Origin: Reyranella soli
Lineage (GTDB): Bacteria; Pseudomonadota; Alphaproteobacteria; Reyranellales; Reyranellaceae
Direction of reading: 5' to 3'
Assembly (NCBI RefSeq): GCF_007992495.1
Contig: NZ_BKAJ01000021.1
Location: 1 to 64,000 of the forward strand
Length of the DNA: 64,000 bases
Shown piece by piece: positions 33,730 through 41,351 of the stretch. Under the pieces are notes generated by a model that saw only the letters and a list, made by a program, of their open reading frames with translations, was not told the origin of the DNA and searched no databases. Position numbers and translations under genes: made by a program. Every line of letters begins with the position of its first letter. The stretch's first letter is position 1.

Positions 33730-34821
33730 ATGACCGATCATCTCGCGGTCGACGGACTTGAGCTCAGCTTCGGAACCCATCAAGTCCTGAACAGGGTCAC
33801 CTTTTCCATCGCCGAAGGCGAGCGGCTCTGCCTGCTCGGTCCTTCCGGCTGCGGCAAGACGACCACGTTGCAGGTGATCGCCGGCTTCATCCAGGCGCAG
33901 ACAGGATCGGTGACGGTGGCGGGACGGCCGATCGACCATCTGCCGCCGGAGAAGCGCAACATCGGCATCATGTTTCAGAACTATGCGCTGTTCCCGCACA
34001 TGACGATCTTCGACAACGTCGCCTTCGGATTGCGCATGCGGCGCCTGCCGGCGGCGGACGTCGAGCAGCGGGTCGGCGAAGCGCTGCGCCTGGTTCGCCT
34101 GGCGCATGCCGCGCAGAAATCGCCCAGGCAGCTCTCGGGCGGCGAACAACAGCGCATCGCCTTCGCGCGCGCCGTCGCAATCCGGCCGAGCCTGCTGCTG
34201 CTCGACGAACCGTTCAGCAATCTCGATGCGCGCCTGCGCATCGAGATGCGCGACGAGCTGCTGCACCTGCTGCGGCCGCTCAAGATCGCGACCCTGATGG
34301 TGACGCACGACCAGGAGGAAGCGATGGCGATCGCCGACCGCGTCGCCGTGATGCGCGCCGGCCGCATCGAGCAGATCGGCACGCCGCAGGCGGTCTACAG
34401 CCAGCCGGCCAACCTGTTTGTGGCGCATTTTGTCGGCGAGTCGAACGTGCTCGACGGAACGGTCCTGGAGGGCAGCGCGGCAGGTACGCGTCTCGAAGCG
34501 CCAGGACTGGGATCATTGAATGCACGCGCCTCCGGCGGACTGCGTCGCAACGACCAGGTCACGGTGCTGGTGCGGCCGGAACGAATCAGCCTGCTGCCGG
34601 CCGGCGCGGCAGGCCGCGAGCCCGGCTGGAACTATGTTCCCGCGACCCTGGACGAGGTCGTCTTCCTTGGCCATCGCACCGAGTGTCGTCTGCTCGCCGG
34701 CGCGCGCAGGCTCACGGCCTGGCAAGCCGGCGGGACGATCGAGGCCCTTCGGCTGGGTGATCCGGTGATCGCGGCCTGGCGTCACGACGACACGCTTGTC
34801 GTTCCCCAGGGCGCCACATGA
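33730..34821 (+). CDS. PotA-type ABC transporter ATPase
   Basis: 363 residues. The ATP-binding cassette has Walker A GPSGCGKT at 37-44, the signature LSGGEQQRIAFARA and Walker B LLLLDEPFSNLDAR, followed by the His loop VTHDQEEA. The C-terminal ~120 residues form a TOBE domain typical of polyamine/iron/opine importers. It starts 4 bp after the binding-protein stop and its own stop overlaps the first permease by 4 bp, indicating coupled expression. Confidence 0.92.
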   Translation: MTDHLAVDGLELSFGTHQVLNRVTFSIAEGERLCLLGPSGCGKTTTLQVIAGFIQAQTGSVTVAGRPIDHLPPEKRNIGIMFQNYALFPHMTIFDNVAFGLRMRRLPAADVEQRVGEALRLVRLAHAAQKSPRQLSGGEQQRIAFARAVAIRPSLLLLDEPFSNLDARLRIEMRDELLHLLRPLKIATLMVTHDQEEAMAIADRVAVMRAGRIEQIGTPQAVYSQPANLFVAHFVGESNVLDGTVLEGSAAGTRLEAPGLGSLNARASGGLRRNDQVTVLVRPERISLLPAGAAGREPGWNYVPATLDEVVFLGHRTECRLLAGARRLTAWQAGGTIEALRLGDPVIAAWRHDDTLVVPQGAT

Positions 34822-35738
34822 CACGGACCGGCTCGGCACGATGGCTCCGGTCGTGGCTGCTGCTGATCGCCGTCCCGTTGCTCGTCTTCGGGGTGTTCTA
34901 CTGCGCGCCGATCGCCAACCTGCTGCGGTTGAGCTTCTCCGTCGCCGAAGGCCAGACGGGGGCCAATGCCGATGGGCTGGACATCTATGCCAAGCTGCTG
35001 GGCGACGAGTACTTCCTTCTGATCGTGTGGCGCACGGTGAAGCTCAGCCTGCTGACCACGCTCGCCTGCGCGATCCTGTGCTACCCGGTCAGCATGGTGG
35101 TTGCCCAATCCAAGGGCTGGGCGCAGACCTGCCTGTTCATCGTCCTGCTGATGCCGTTGATGACCAGCGTCACGGTGACGACCTACGGATGGCTGATCCT
35201 GCTGGGGCAGGCGGGCGTGGTGAACAGCGCGCTGATGGGCTTGGGCGTGATCGACCGTCCCCAGCGCTTGCTGCAGAACGAGACGGCGATCGTCGTCGGG
35301 CTGGTGCAGGTGATGAGCGTGTTCATGGTGCTGTCGGTCGCCGCGGCGCTGCAGAGCATCGATTCCAACCACGTCCGCGCCGCCCGCAGCCTCGGCGCCT
35401 CGCCGTGGTCGGCCTTCTGGCGCATCGTCTTCCCGCAAAGCCTGCCGGGACTGCGGACCGGATGCCTGCTGGTGTTCTCCCTCAGCATGAGCGCCTACGC
35501 CACGCCTGGCGTGCTGGGCGGACCGCGGCTGAAGTTCGTCTCGTTCCTGATCTACCAGCAGGCGATGCAGCTGCTGGATTGGCCGCGCGCCGCGGCCATG
35601 GCCGTGCTGCTGCTCATCGTCACCACGGGCGTCTGGGGCCTCGCCAGTGCCTACGGCCAGCTCAAGACCTGGCGCCGGCGGCAGGCGGAAGCCGCAGTGC
35701 CGGCCTTTGCGCAAGCCGGCCGTCAAGGAGCGATCTGA
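34818..35738 (+). CDS. PotB-type ABC transporter permease
   Basis: 306 residues, about six transmembrane helices. The permease signature region contains ARSLGASPWSAFWRIVFPQSLPGL, the EAA-loop that contacts the ATPase. The ATG overlaps the ATPase stop (ATGA). It is the first permease of the importer at 32658-36525. Confidence 0.9.
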   Translation: MTRTGSARWLRSWLLLIAVPLLVFGVFYCAPIANLLRLSFSVAEGQTGANADGLDIYAKLLGDEYFLLIVWRTVKLSLLTTLACAILCYPVSMVVAQSKGWAQTCLFIVLLMPLMTSVTVTTYGWLILLGQAGVVNSALMGLGVIDRPQRLLQNETAIVVGLVQVMSVFMVLSVAAALQSIDSNHVRAARSLGASPWSAFWRIVFPQSLPGLRTGCLLVFSLSMSAYATPGVLGGPRLKFVSFLIYQQAMQLLDWPRAAAMAVLLLIVTTGVWGLASAYGQLKTWRRRQAEAAVPAFAQAGRQGAI

Positions 35739-35739
35739 C

Positions 35740-36525
35740 ATGCGTCTCGTCGGCCGGATCTATGCCGCGTTGTTTTCCCTCTTCCTGCTGGCGCCGATCA
35801 TTGCCATCGCCGGCGGCTCGCTGACCACCACCAACTATGTCGCCTTTCCGCCCCGGGGGCTGACATTGCATTGGTACCTGCAGATCCTGCAGCAACGCGA
35901 ATCGCTCACGGCTCTCGGCCTCAGCCTCGCAATCGGCGCCGCCGCCGCGACGCTGGCGACGCTGTTGGCGCTTCCGGTCGGGCTCGCTTTCACGCGCTAC
36001 CGGACCAGATTGAACGGCGTCGTCTACGCCGTGATCATGACGCCAGCTATGCTGCCGTCGGTCTTCCTGGGCCTTGCCTTTCTGGTGCTCTACACGCCGA
36101 TGGGCATCGGCGCGACGCCGATCGGCCTGCTTGCCGGGCATGTGATGATCGCCACCCCCTTCGCTCTGTCGCTGATCCTGGTGGGCCTGGCCAGCCTGGA
36201 CGGCACGCTGGAGCACGCCGCTCGCAGCCTTGGCGCCTCGCCGTTCCGGGCATTCCTGCTCATCACCCTGCCGCAGATCTCCTGGAGCCTGGCCGCCGGC
36301 TGGGCCTTCGCCTTCATGATCTCGTTCGGCAGCCTCGAGATCTCGCTTTTCCTCTCGACCTCGACGCTGGTCACTCTGCCGGTGCAAATCTTCATGGCGC
36401 TCGAATGGTCGCCGCTCGACCCGGCGCTGACGGCGATCTCCTCCGGGCTGGCGATCATCACCCTCGTGGTGCTCGTCGTGACGGCGCGCTTCGTGAACCT
36501 CGAGCGCTTCCTCAAACGGGCCTGA
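35740..36525 (+). CDS. PotC-type ABC transporter permease
   Basis: 261 residues, six predicted transmembrane helices, with the EAA-loop ARSLGASPFRAFLLITLPQI. The ATG lies one base after the stop of the PotB-type gene. Together they form the membrane channel of the importer. A frame extending upstream into the preceding gene is not used, as the ATG at 35740 gives the standard N terminus MRLVGRIYAALFSLFLL. Confidence 0.9.
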   Translation: MRLVGRIYAALFSLFLLAPIIAIAGGSLTTTNYVAFPPRGLTLHWYLQILQQRESLTALGLSLAIGAAAATLATLLALPVGLAFTRYRTRLNGVVYAVIMTPAMLPSVFLGLAFLVLYTPMGIGATPIGLLAGHVMIATPFALSLILVGLASLDGTLEHAARSLGASPFRAFLLITLPQISWSLAAGWAFAFMISFGSLEISLFLSTSTLVTLPVQIFMALEWSPLDPALTAISSGLAIITLVVLVVTARFVNLERFLKRA

Positions 36526-36569
36526 GGCCGGTATAGAGATGAACATGGACTGGCGACGGAGAGCTGGGC

Positions 36570-37343
36570 GTGGATGGTGACAAAGCGGCGGTGCCGGTCG
36601 CTCCGGAGGACTACTCCGGCGACGCCGTCTCGTCTCTGGGACCGATCGGTCGCGAGAACCTGGCCGAGCGCGTCTATGGCGAGCTGCGCAAGGGCCTGTT
36701 GCAAGGCCGGTTCTGGCCCGGCGAGCGACTGAAGATCCGCGACGTAGCCCGCGCCATGGGTGTGTCGGAGACGCCCGTCCGCGAGGCGATGCTGCAGATC
36801 GCGCGCGAAGGCGGTTTCGAGATCGTCGCCAACCGGTCGATCCGCGTCGTCAGGCTTTCCCTTGCCCAGTATCTCGAGTTGCGCCAGATCCGGCTGAAGC
36901 TCGAAGGTCTCGCCGGCGAGGTCGCAACGGGCAAGATCACGCCAGAAGAGATCGACCGACTGGAACAGCTCCACCACACCCTTGCGGATGCACGGCGGCG
37001 GGAGGATTGGCCATTGGCGATCCGCGCCGGCTGCGAACTCCATTTCCGGCTCTACGACGCCAGCGGCATGCGCGAGCTGGTGAAGCTTCTCGAGCAGATC
37101 TGGATGCGCACGGCGCCCCTGTTGAACCTGTTCTACCGCTGTGGTCCCGATCCCAATCCGGGCCGGCATTTCCATCTCGCGCTGATCGATGCGCTGCGCG
37201 CTAGGGACGCCGCCGCCGTGCGCCAGGCCCTTGAAGACGATCTGCTGAAGGGCGGTGAAAGGCTCGTGCGGCTCCTTGAGGACATCGAGGCAGGTCGCGC
37301 AGTCATGGACCTTCCAAAGCGAGGCAGCGCGGGGTCGATCTGA
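36570..37343 (+). CDS. GntR-family (FCD domain) transcriptional regulator
   Basis: 257 residues. The N-terminal winged helix (about 25-95) reads ENLAERVYGELRKGLLQG, PGERLKIRDVARAMGVSETPVREAM; the C-terminal FCD ligand-binding domain runs from about 105 and has the metal-type His positions (CELHFRLYD, RHFHLALIDALRARD). The start is GTG at 36570 after GGAGAG. Placed at the end of the importer operon, it probably controls the TauD/transporter unit and perhaps the divergent FAD gene through the AT-rich region at 31405-31466. Confidence 0.88.
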   Translation: MDGDKAAVPVAPEDYSGDAVSSLGPIGRENLAERVYGELRKGLLQGRFWPGERLKIRDVARAMGVSETPVREAMLQIAREGGFEIVANRSIRVVRLSLAQYLELRQIRLKLEGLAGEVATGKITPEEIDRLEQLHHTLADARRREDWPLAIRAGCELHFRLYDASGMRELVKLLEQIWMRTAPLLNLFYRCGPDPNPGRHFHLALIDALRARDAAAVRQALEDDLLKGGERLVRLLEDIEAGRAVMDLPKRGSAGSI

Positions 37344-37517
37344 CTGGACACCGCAGCAGCGTCAGACGAGCTCTCAGGTTTTCAAAACGTTTGGCGCGGG
37401 CCGTGAGATGGGGCGAGATCGATCAAGGTCCTCGTTTCGGTGGAGGCCAGGTGCGCTCCTGCTCGTGTCTCGTGGCTCCGTATGTCGCGATGATACGCTC
37501 GCGCGGAGCTGTCCAGT

Positions 37518-38129
37518 TCAGGCCGGCTGCTTGCGCGGGACAGACGCATCGCGCTCGAGCGTCGCGAATGACCGGTCGGCGGCTTCGAGGTGATTAGCCA
37601 TGGCGAGCGCGGCGCCTTCTACGTCGCGGCGTACGATCGCCTCGTAGATCTTGCGATGCTCGGCAGCGGCGCGCGACCGGCGGTTGGGTGCCGCCGCCGC
37701 CCGGCCGTGCTCCTCGAGGATCTTCCGCAGATCCTCGACGAGCCTCACCAGGATCGGATTGCCGGCGGCCTCGGCGATCGAGATGTGGAATTCTGCGTCG
37801 TACCGGTTGCGCTCCTCGGCATCGTCGCAATCCTCCATGCGCGCCAGCAGTCCGGCAAGCCGGCCGACCTGCTCGTCGTTGCGGCGTTCAGCGGCGAGGC
37901 GAGCCGACGGAATCTCCAAATATCCGCGAACCTCGTTGAGATGGCACGGCGAGAACTTGCCCAGCAGGAGCGGGGCGCGTACGCGGCGCGACGCGACGAA
38001 TGATCCCTTGCCGCTCTGTGAGGTGACGAGGCCGAGGGCCTGCAGGCTGACCAGCGCTTCGCGCACCACCGGCCGGCTCACGCCGAAGGTGCGCGCCAGG
38101 TCAGCGCGCTATTTGCCGGGCACAAGCAT
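37518..38129 (-). pseudogene. FadR/GntR-type regulator gene broken in its DNA-binding domain
   Basis: From the ATG at 38129 the frame reads MLVPGK, then TAG (38109-38111), then RADLARTFGVSRPVVREAL and an apparently complete FCD domain to the stop at 37518. The stop falls inside the winged helix where intact family members have LPSERELA-like sequence, a few residues are also missing there, and the first helix upstream is gone (TAA in frame near 38157). A shorter product from the ATG at 38081 (187 residues) would lack most of the DNA-binding domain. The break point lies beside the DUF3987 gene. It may still make an FCD-only protein. Confidence 0.7.
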
Positions 38130-38159
38130 GCCGCCCCTGGGTATCGAAGAAATAACTTA

Positions 38160-38219
38160 GGTGCTTGACGTTCTTCTTTCGTTCTCTTAAGTTATAATAA
38201 TAACCGGAGGTTTCGAACG
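38160..38219 (+). promoter_or_regulatory. AT-rich promoter region of the DUF3987 gene
   Basis: The stretch contains TTGACG at 38165-38170, TATAAT at 38193-38198 (22-nt spacing, longer than the usual 17) and a GGAGG ribosome-binding site near 38205-38209. An inverted pair AATAACTTAG / CTTAAGTTATT brackets it (from 38151). The base composition differs sharply from the GC-rich surroundings, pointing to imported DNA. Confidence 0.45.
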
Positions 38220-39551
38220 ATGTCAGGCTTGGAACAGCGGAAGAGAGGGCGCGCCGAAGGGTTTGACGGCGTCACGGCCATCACTGCAGTCACCGTACGA
38301 TCGCCGGGCGCGGCTGCCGCGCCTGTGACGTGGCCTGCCATCGACGGCGATCTCCTGGATGAGGGCCGCGCCGCCGTTCCGACTTTTCCGCTCGCGTTGT
38401 TGCCGCAGCCCTGGCCGGCGTGGGTGAGCGTCGCGGCGCGGTCGGCCGATGCGCCGGCCGACTATGTGGCGCAGGCCGTCCTGGCCACGGCAGCCGGGGT
38501 GAGCGGAACGCGCGTCCAGATCTGCGTCTCGGAAGGCTGGGTCGAGCCGTTGCAGCTCTGGCTGGCGGTGGTGGGTGCATCCTCGATGGGCAAGTCGCCG
38601 GCGCTGACGCAAGTTGGCCGCCTGGTGACGGCTCTCGAACGAGACGGGGTCGGGCCTTACGAGGCGCCGCGGCGCATCGCCCTGGCAGACCCGACGGTCG
38701 ACGGCGTGCTGGAGGCGCTGAACCGAGGCTGGCACGGGAAGCTGTTGTGGCGCGACGGCGCCGATGGCTGCTTCACGCCGCTCAAGGGCATGGCGAGCGC
38801 TCGCCACTTGGAAAATCTCGAGGTGAGCATGCTGGGCTCGATCGAGCCCGATGCCGTGACCTTGCAGATGCAGCGTGGCGGCGATGGCCTGGCTGCGCGC
38901 TTCCTCTATGCCTGGCCGCATCCAATGCCGTACTGTCCGCTGGACCAGCGCACGCATCCGGTGAGCGACGATGTGCTGCCGTCGTTGCGCCGGTTGCTGC
39001 AGCTCGGCTTGCGCGCCCGCCACTTGTTGTTCCTCGATCCATCAGCCACCGCCGCGTTCGATGCGTTCCTGGCGCGGCTGCATGGCGAGGTACGGCGCGC
39101 CGAACGGTTGGAGGCTGCTTGGCTGGGAAAGGGACGCGGCATGGTGGCCTGCCTGGCCGGACTATTCACACTGATGTCGTGGTCGGCCACGGATGAGGCC
39201 GAGCCGCCGGGCAACATCTGCCGGGAAGCGGTGGACCGTGCGGTGTTGCTATGGTCGGACTACTACCGACCGCATGCGCTGACGTTTCTCCAGCGTGCCG
39301 TGCCGACGGATGTCGAGTGCCGGGCCCGCCGCGTCGTGCACTGGCTGCGCGCTGACGATCGGCCGGCAGTGTCCAAGACGGACGTTCGGCGTACGGCCCT
39401 GGCCCAGACCGTGAATGCCAAGGAGACCGATCGCGTGCTGGCCCGTCTGGTCGAGGCAGGTGTGCTGCGGCCAGTGAACAGCGAGGAACCCGCCCGGCGC
39501 GGCCGGCCTGCGCTGCGCTGGCGGGTCAATCCGTCGCTCCGGTCGGCATAG
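38220..39551 (+). CDS. DUF3987 (YfjI-like) domain protein
   Basis: 443 residues. The centre shows a P-loop-like VVGASSMGKSPAL near residues 117-129, typical of DUF3987 proteins, which are found in plasmids, prophages and genomic islands and are thought to relate to primase/helicase functions. The C-terminal ~60 residues look like a winged helix (DVRRTALAQTVNAKETDRVLARLVEAGVL). Here it stands alone with no integrase, primase or replication gene beside it. The start ATG has a good GGAGG site. It lies beside a broken regulator gene and is followed by direct repeats and a large hairpin. Confidence 0.75.
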   Translation: MSGLEQRKRGRAEGFDGVTAITAVTVRSPGAAAAPVTWPAIDGDLLDEGRAAVPTFPLALLPQPWPAWVSVAARSADAPADYVAQAVLATAAGVSGTRVQICVSEGWVEPLQLWLAVVGASSMGKSPALTQVGRLVTALERDGVGPYEAPRRIALADPTVDGVLEALNRGWHGKLLWRDGADGCFTPLKGMASARHLENLEVSMLGSIEPDAVTLQMQRGGDGLAARFLYAWPHPMPYCPLDQRTHPVSDDVLPSLRRLLQLGLRARHLLFLDPSATAAFDAFLARLHGEVRRAERLEAAWLGKGRGMVACLAGLFTLMSWSATDEAEPPGNICREAVDRAVLLWSDYYRPHALTFLQRAVPTDVECRARRVVHWLRADDRPAVSKTDVRRTALAQTVNAKETDRVLARLVEAGVLRPVNSEEPARRGRPALRWRVNPSLRSA

Positions 39552-39574
39552 CGCACAGAGGCCAGCATAAAATG

Positions 39575-39669
39575 CAAGAAATGCAGAAATTCGCTAAACC
39601 ATTGAAAAACGGGCATCGGAACGCTGCCCGCCGTTTCTGCAACAAATAGCAGAAAATGCAAAAATTCCC
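39575..39669. repeat. Two 20-bp direct repeats after the DUF3987 gene
   Basis: CAAGAAATGCAGAAATTCGC at 39575-39594 and CAGAAAATGCAAAAATTCCC at 39650-39669 match at 16 of 20 positions, start to start 75 bp. The region is AT-rich against the surroundings. The repeats read MQKF-type peptides in the plus frame but no gene is supported; they look more like iterons or an element end. Confidence 0.5.
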
Positions 39670-39681
39670 GTCGGTCGTACT

Positions 39682-39753
39682 CTCCCGGACCGGCGCGCCT
39701 GCCTCCGCCGAAGCGAAGCCGCTTCGGCTTCGCGCAGGCAGGCGGTCCGGGAG
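39682..39753. repeat. 72-nt GC-rich inverted repeat
   Basis: Outer arms CTCCCGGACCG / CGGTCCGGGAG, then GCCTGCCT / AGGCAGGC, then CGAAGC / GCTTCG around a short loop. It ends 8 bp before the aldehyde dehydrogenase stop at 39762, so it may act as its terminator on the minus strand, or mark the right edge of the DUF3987 insertion. Confidence 0.65.
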
Positions 39754-39761
39754 ACGAAGCC

Positions 39762-41261
39762 TCAGCCGAGCTGGATCCAGGTCGTCTTCACCTGAGTGAA
39801 CTTGTCGAAGGCATGGAGCGACTTGTCGCGACCGATGCCCGACTGCTTGTAGCCGCCGAACGGCGTGGTGATGTCGCCGCCGTCGTAAGTGTTGACCCAC
39901 ACCGAGCCGGTGCGCAGGCCCTTGGCGAACTTGAAGGCCTTGTTGATGTCGGCCGTGAAGATCGCCGAGGCCAGCCCGTAAATCGTGTCGTTGGCGACCG
40001 TCAGTGCCTGCTCGGCATCCTTCACCGGGATCACCGACAGCACCGGCCCGAAGATCTCCTCCTGGGCGATCTTCATCTTGTTGTCGACCGAGTCGAACAC
40101 GGTCGGCTCGATGAAGCTGCCGGCATTGTCGATATGGACCTGCTTGCCGCCCATCTTGAGCTTGGCGCCTTCCTTCTGGCCGGCCTCGATGTAGCCCATG
40201 ACGCGCTTGGTCTGGACCTCGTCGACCATGGCGCCCATCTGCGTCTTGGGATCGAGCGGATCGCCCGGCATCATCTTCTGGCCGATCGCCATGACCTTCT
40301 CGAGGAACTGGTCCTTGATCTTGTCCTCGACGATCAGGCGCGAGCCCGCGGTGCAGACTTCGCCCTGGTTGAACCAGATGCCGAAGGCGGTGCGCTGGGC
40401 CGCGATATCGAGGTTGGGCGCATCGCCCAGCACGATGTTGGGCGACTTGCCGCCGCACTCGAGCCAGACCTGCTTCATGTTCGATTCGCCGGAGTACTTC
40501 AGGAAGTACTTGCCGACCTCGGTCGAGCCGGTGAAGGCCAGCACGTCGACATCCATGTGGCGGCCGAGCGCCTGGCCCGCGGTCTCGCCGAAGCCCGGCA
40601 GCACGTTGAATACGCCCTCGGGGATGCCGGCCTCGGCGGCGAGCTCGGCCAGGCGAATGGCGGTGAGGGGAGACTGCTCGGCAGGCTTCAAGATCACCGA
40701 GTTGCCGGCGGCGAGCGCCGGCGAGATCTTCCAGCACGCCATCAGCAGCGGGAAGTTCCACGGCACGACAGCGGCGACGACGCCGGCCGGCTCGCGCGTG
40801 ATCATGGCGACGACGTTGCCCGGAGTCGGCGCGACCTCGTCGTAGATCTTGTCGATCGCCTCGCCGAACCACTGCACGGTGTTGGCCGAGCCCGGGATGT
40901 CGACGCGGGTCGAGTAGGCGATGGGCTTGCCCATGTCGAGCGTCTCGAGCAGGCCCAGCTCATCGCGGTTCTTCATCATGAGCTCGGCGAGCTTCAGCAT
41001 GATGCGCTTGCGGTTGGCCGGCGGCATGTTGGCCCAGGTGCCCTTGTCGAAGGCGGCGCGCGCGGCCTTCACGGCGGCGTCGACGTCGGCCTGCTCGCAG
41101 GCCGCGACCTTGGTCAGCACCTGGCCGGTGGCCGGGTTCACGCAGTCGAAGGTCTTGCCGGTAAGGGAAGGCGTGAACTTGCCGCCGATGAAGGCCTGGT
41201 TGCGGTAGCTCAAGCCGCCGACGCGGCCCTTCCAGTCGTCGCGCGAAAGCTGGGCGCTCAT
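39762..41261 (-). CDS. Aldehyde dehydrogenase (PuuC/betaine-aldehyde type)
   Basis: NAD(P)+-dependent oxidation of an aldehyde to the acid, 499 residues. The motifs are complete: VVPWNFPL, the Glu in LECGGKSPNIV, the catalytic Cys in NQGEVCTAGSR, and EEIFGPVLSV. The closest resemblance by eye is to the gamma-glutamyl-aminobutyraldehyde/betaine-aldehyde group, which fits polyamine-like breakdown, but the group is broad. A second aldehyde dehydrogenase gene lies 90 bp upstream in the same direction, with a hairpin between. Confidence 0.9.
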   Translation of the reverse strand: MSAQLSRDDWKGRVGGLSYRNQAFIGGKFTPSLTGKTFDCVNPATGQVLTKVAACEQADVDAAVKAARAAFDKGTWANMPPANRKRIMLKLAELMMKNRDELGLLETLDMGKPIAYSTRVDIPGSANTVQWFGEAIDKIYDEVAPTPGNVVAMITREPAGVVAAVVPWNFPLLMACWKISPALAAGNSVILKPAEQSPLTAIRLAELAAEAGIPEGVFNVLPGFGETAGQALGRHMDVDVLAFTGSTEVGKYFLKYSGESNMKQVWLECGGKSPNIVLGDAPNLDIAAQRTAFGIWFNQGEVCTAGSRLIVEDKIKDQFLEKVMAIGQKMMPGDPLDPKTQMGAMVDEVQTKRVMGYIEAGQKEGAKLKMGGKQVHIDNAGSFIEPTVFDSVDNKMKIAQEEIFGPVLSVIPVKDAEQALTVANDTIYGLASAIFTADINKAFKFAKGLRTGSVWVNTYDGGDITTPFGGYKQSGIGRDKSLHAFDKFTQVKTTWIQLG

Positions 41262-41299
41262 GTCTCGTTCCCCTCCGATTGTGGAGGGCGGAGCCTAAA

Positions 41300-41337
41300 G
41301 CATGATGCGCTCAGGGGGAAACCCGAACGCATCATGC
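41300..41337. repeat. Perfect 10-bp hairpin between the two aldehyde dehydrogenase genes
   Basis: GCATGATGCG (41300-41309) and CGCATCATGC (41328-41337) flank an 18-nt loop with AGGGGGAAACCC. No T-tract follows on the minus strand, so it is better called a palindromic repeat than a terminator. Repeats beginning GCATGAT are common between genes of alphaproteobacteria. Confidence 0.6.
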
Positions 41338-41351
41338 CCGTTGAGACCCTC

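Noticed and set aside
38165..38198. TTGACG/TATAAT as a standard sigma-70 promoter
   Set aside because: The spacing is 22 nt, longer than the usual 16-18, so the pair cannot be called a normal promoter; it is kept only as a weak candidate within an AT-rich region.
39590..39661. Peptide reading HFLLFVAETAGSVPMP on the minus strand after the DUF3987 gene
   Set aside because: It comes from the AT-rich direct repeats and runs into antisense of the DUF3987 gene; no ribosome-binding site or family match.
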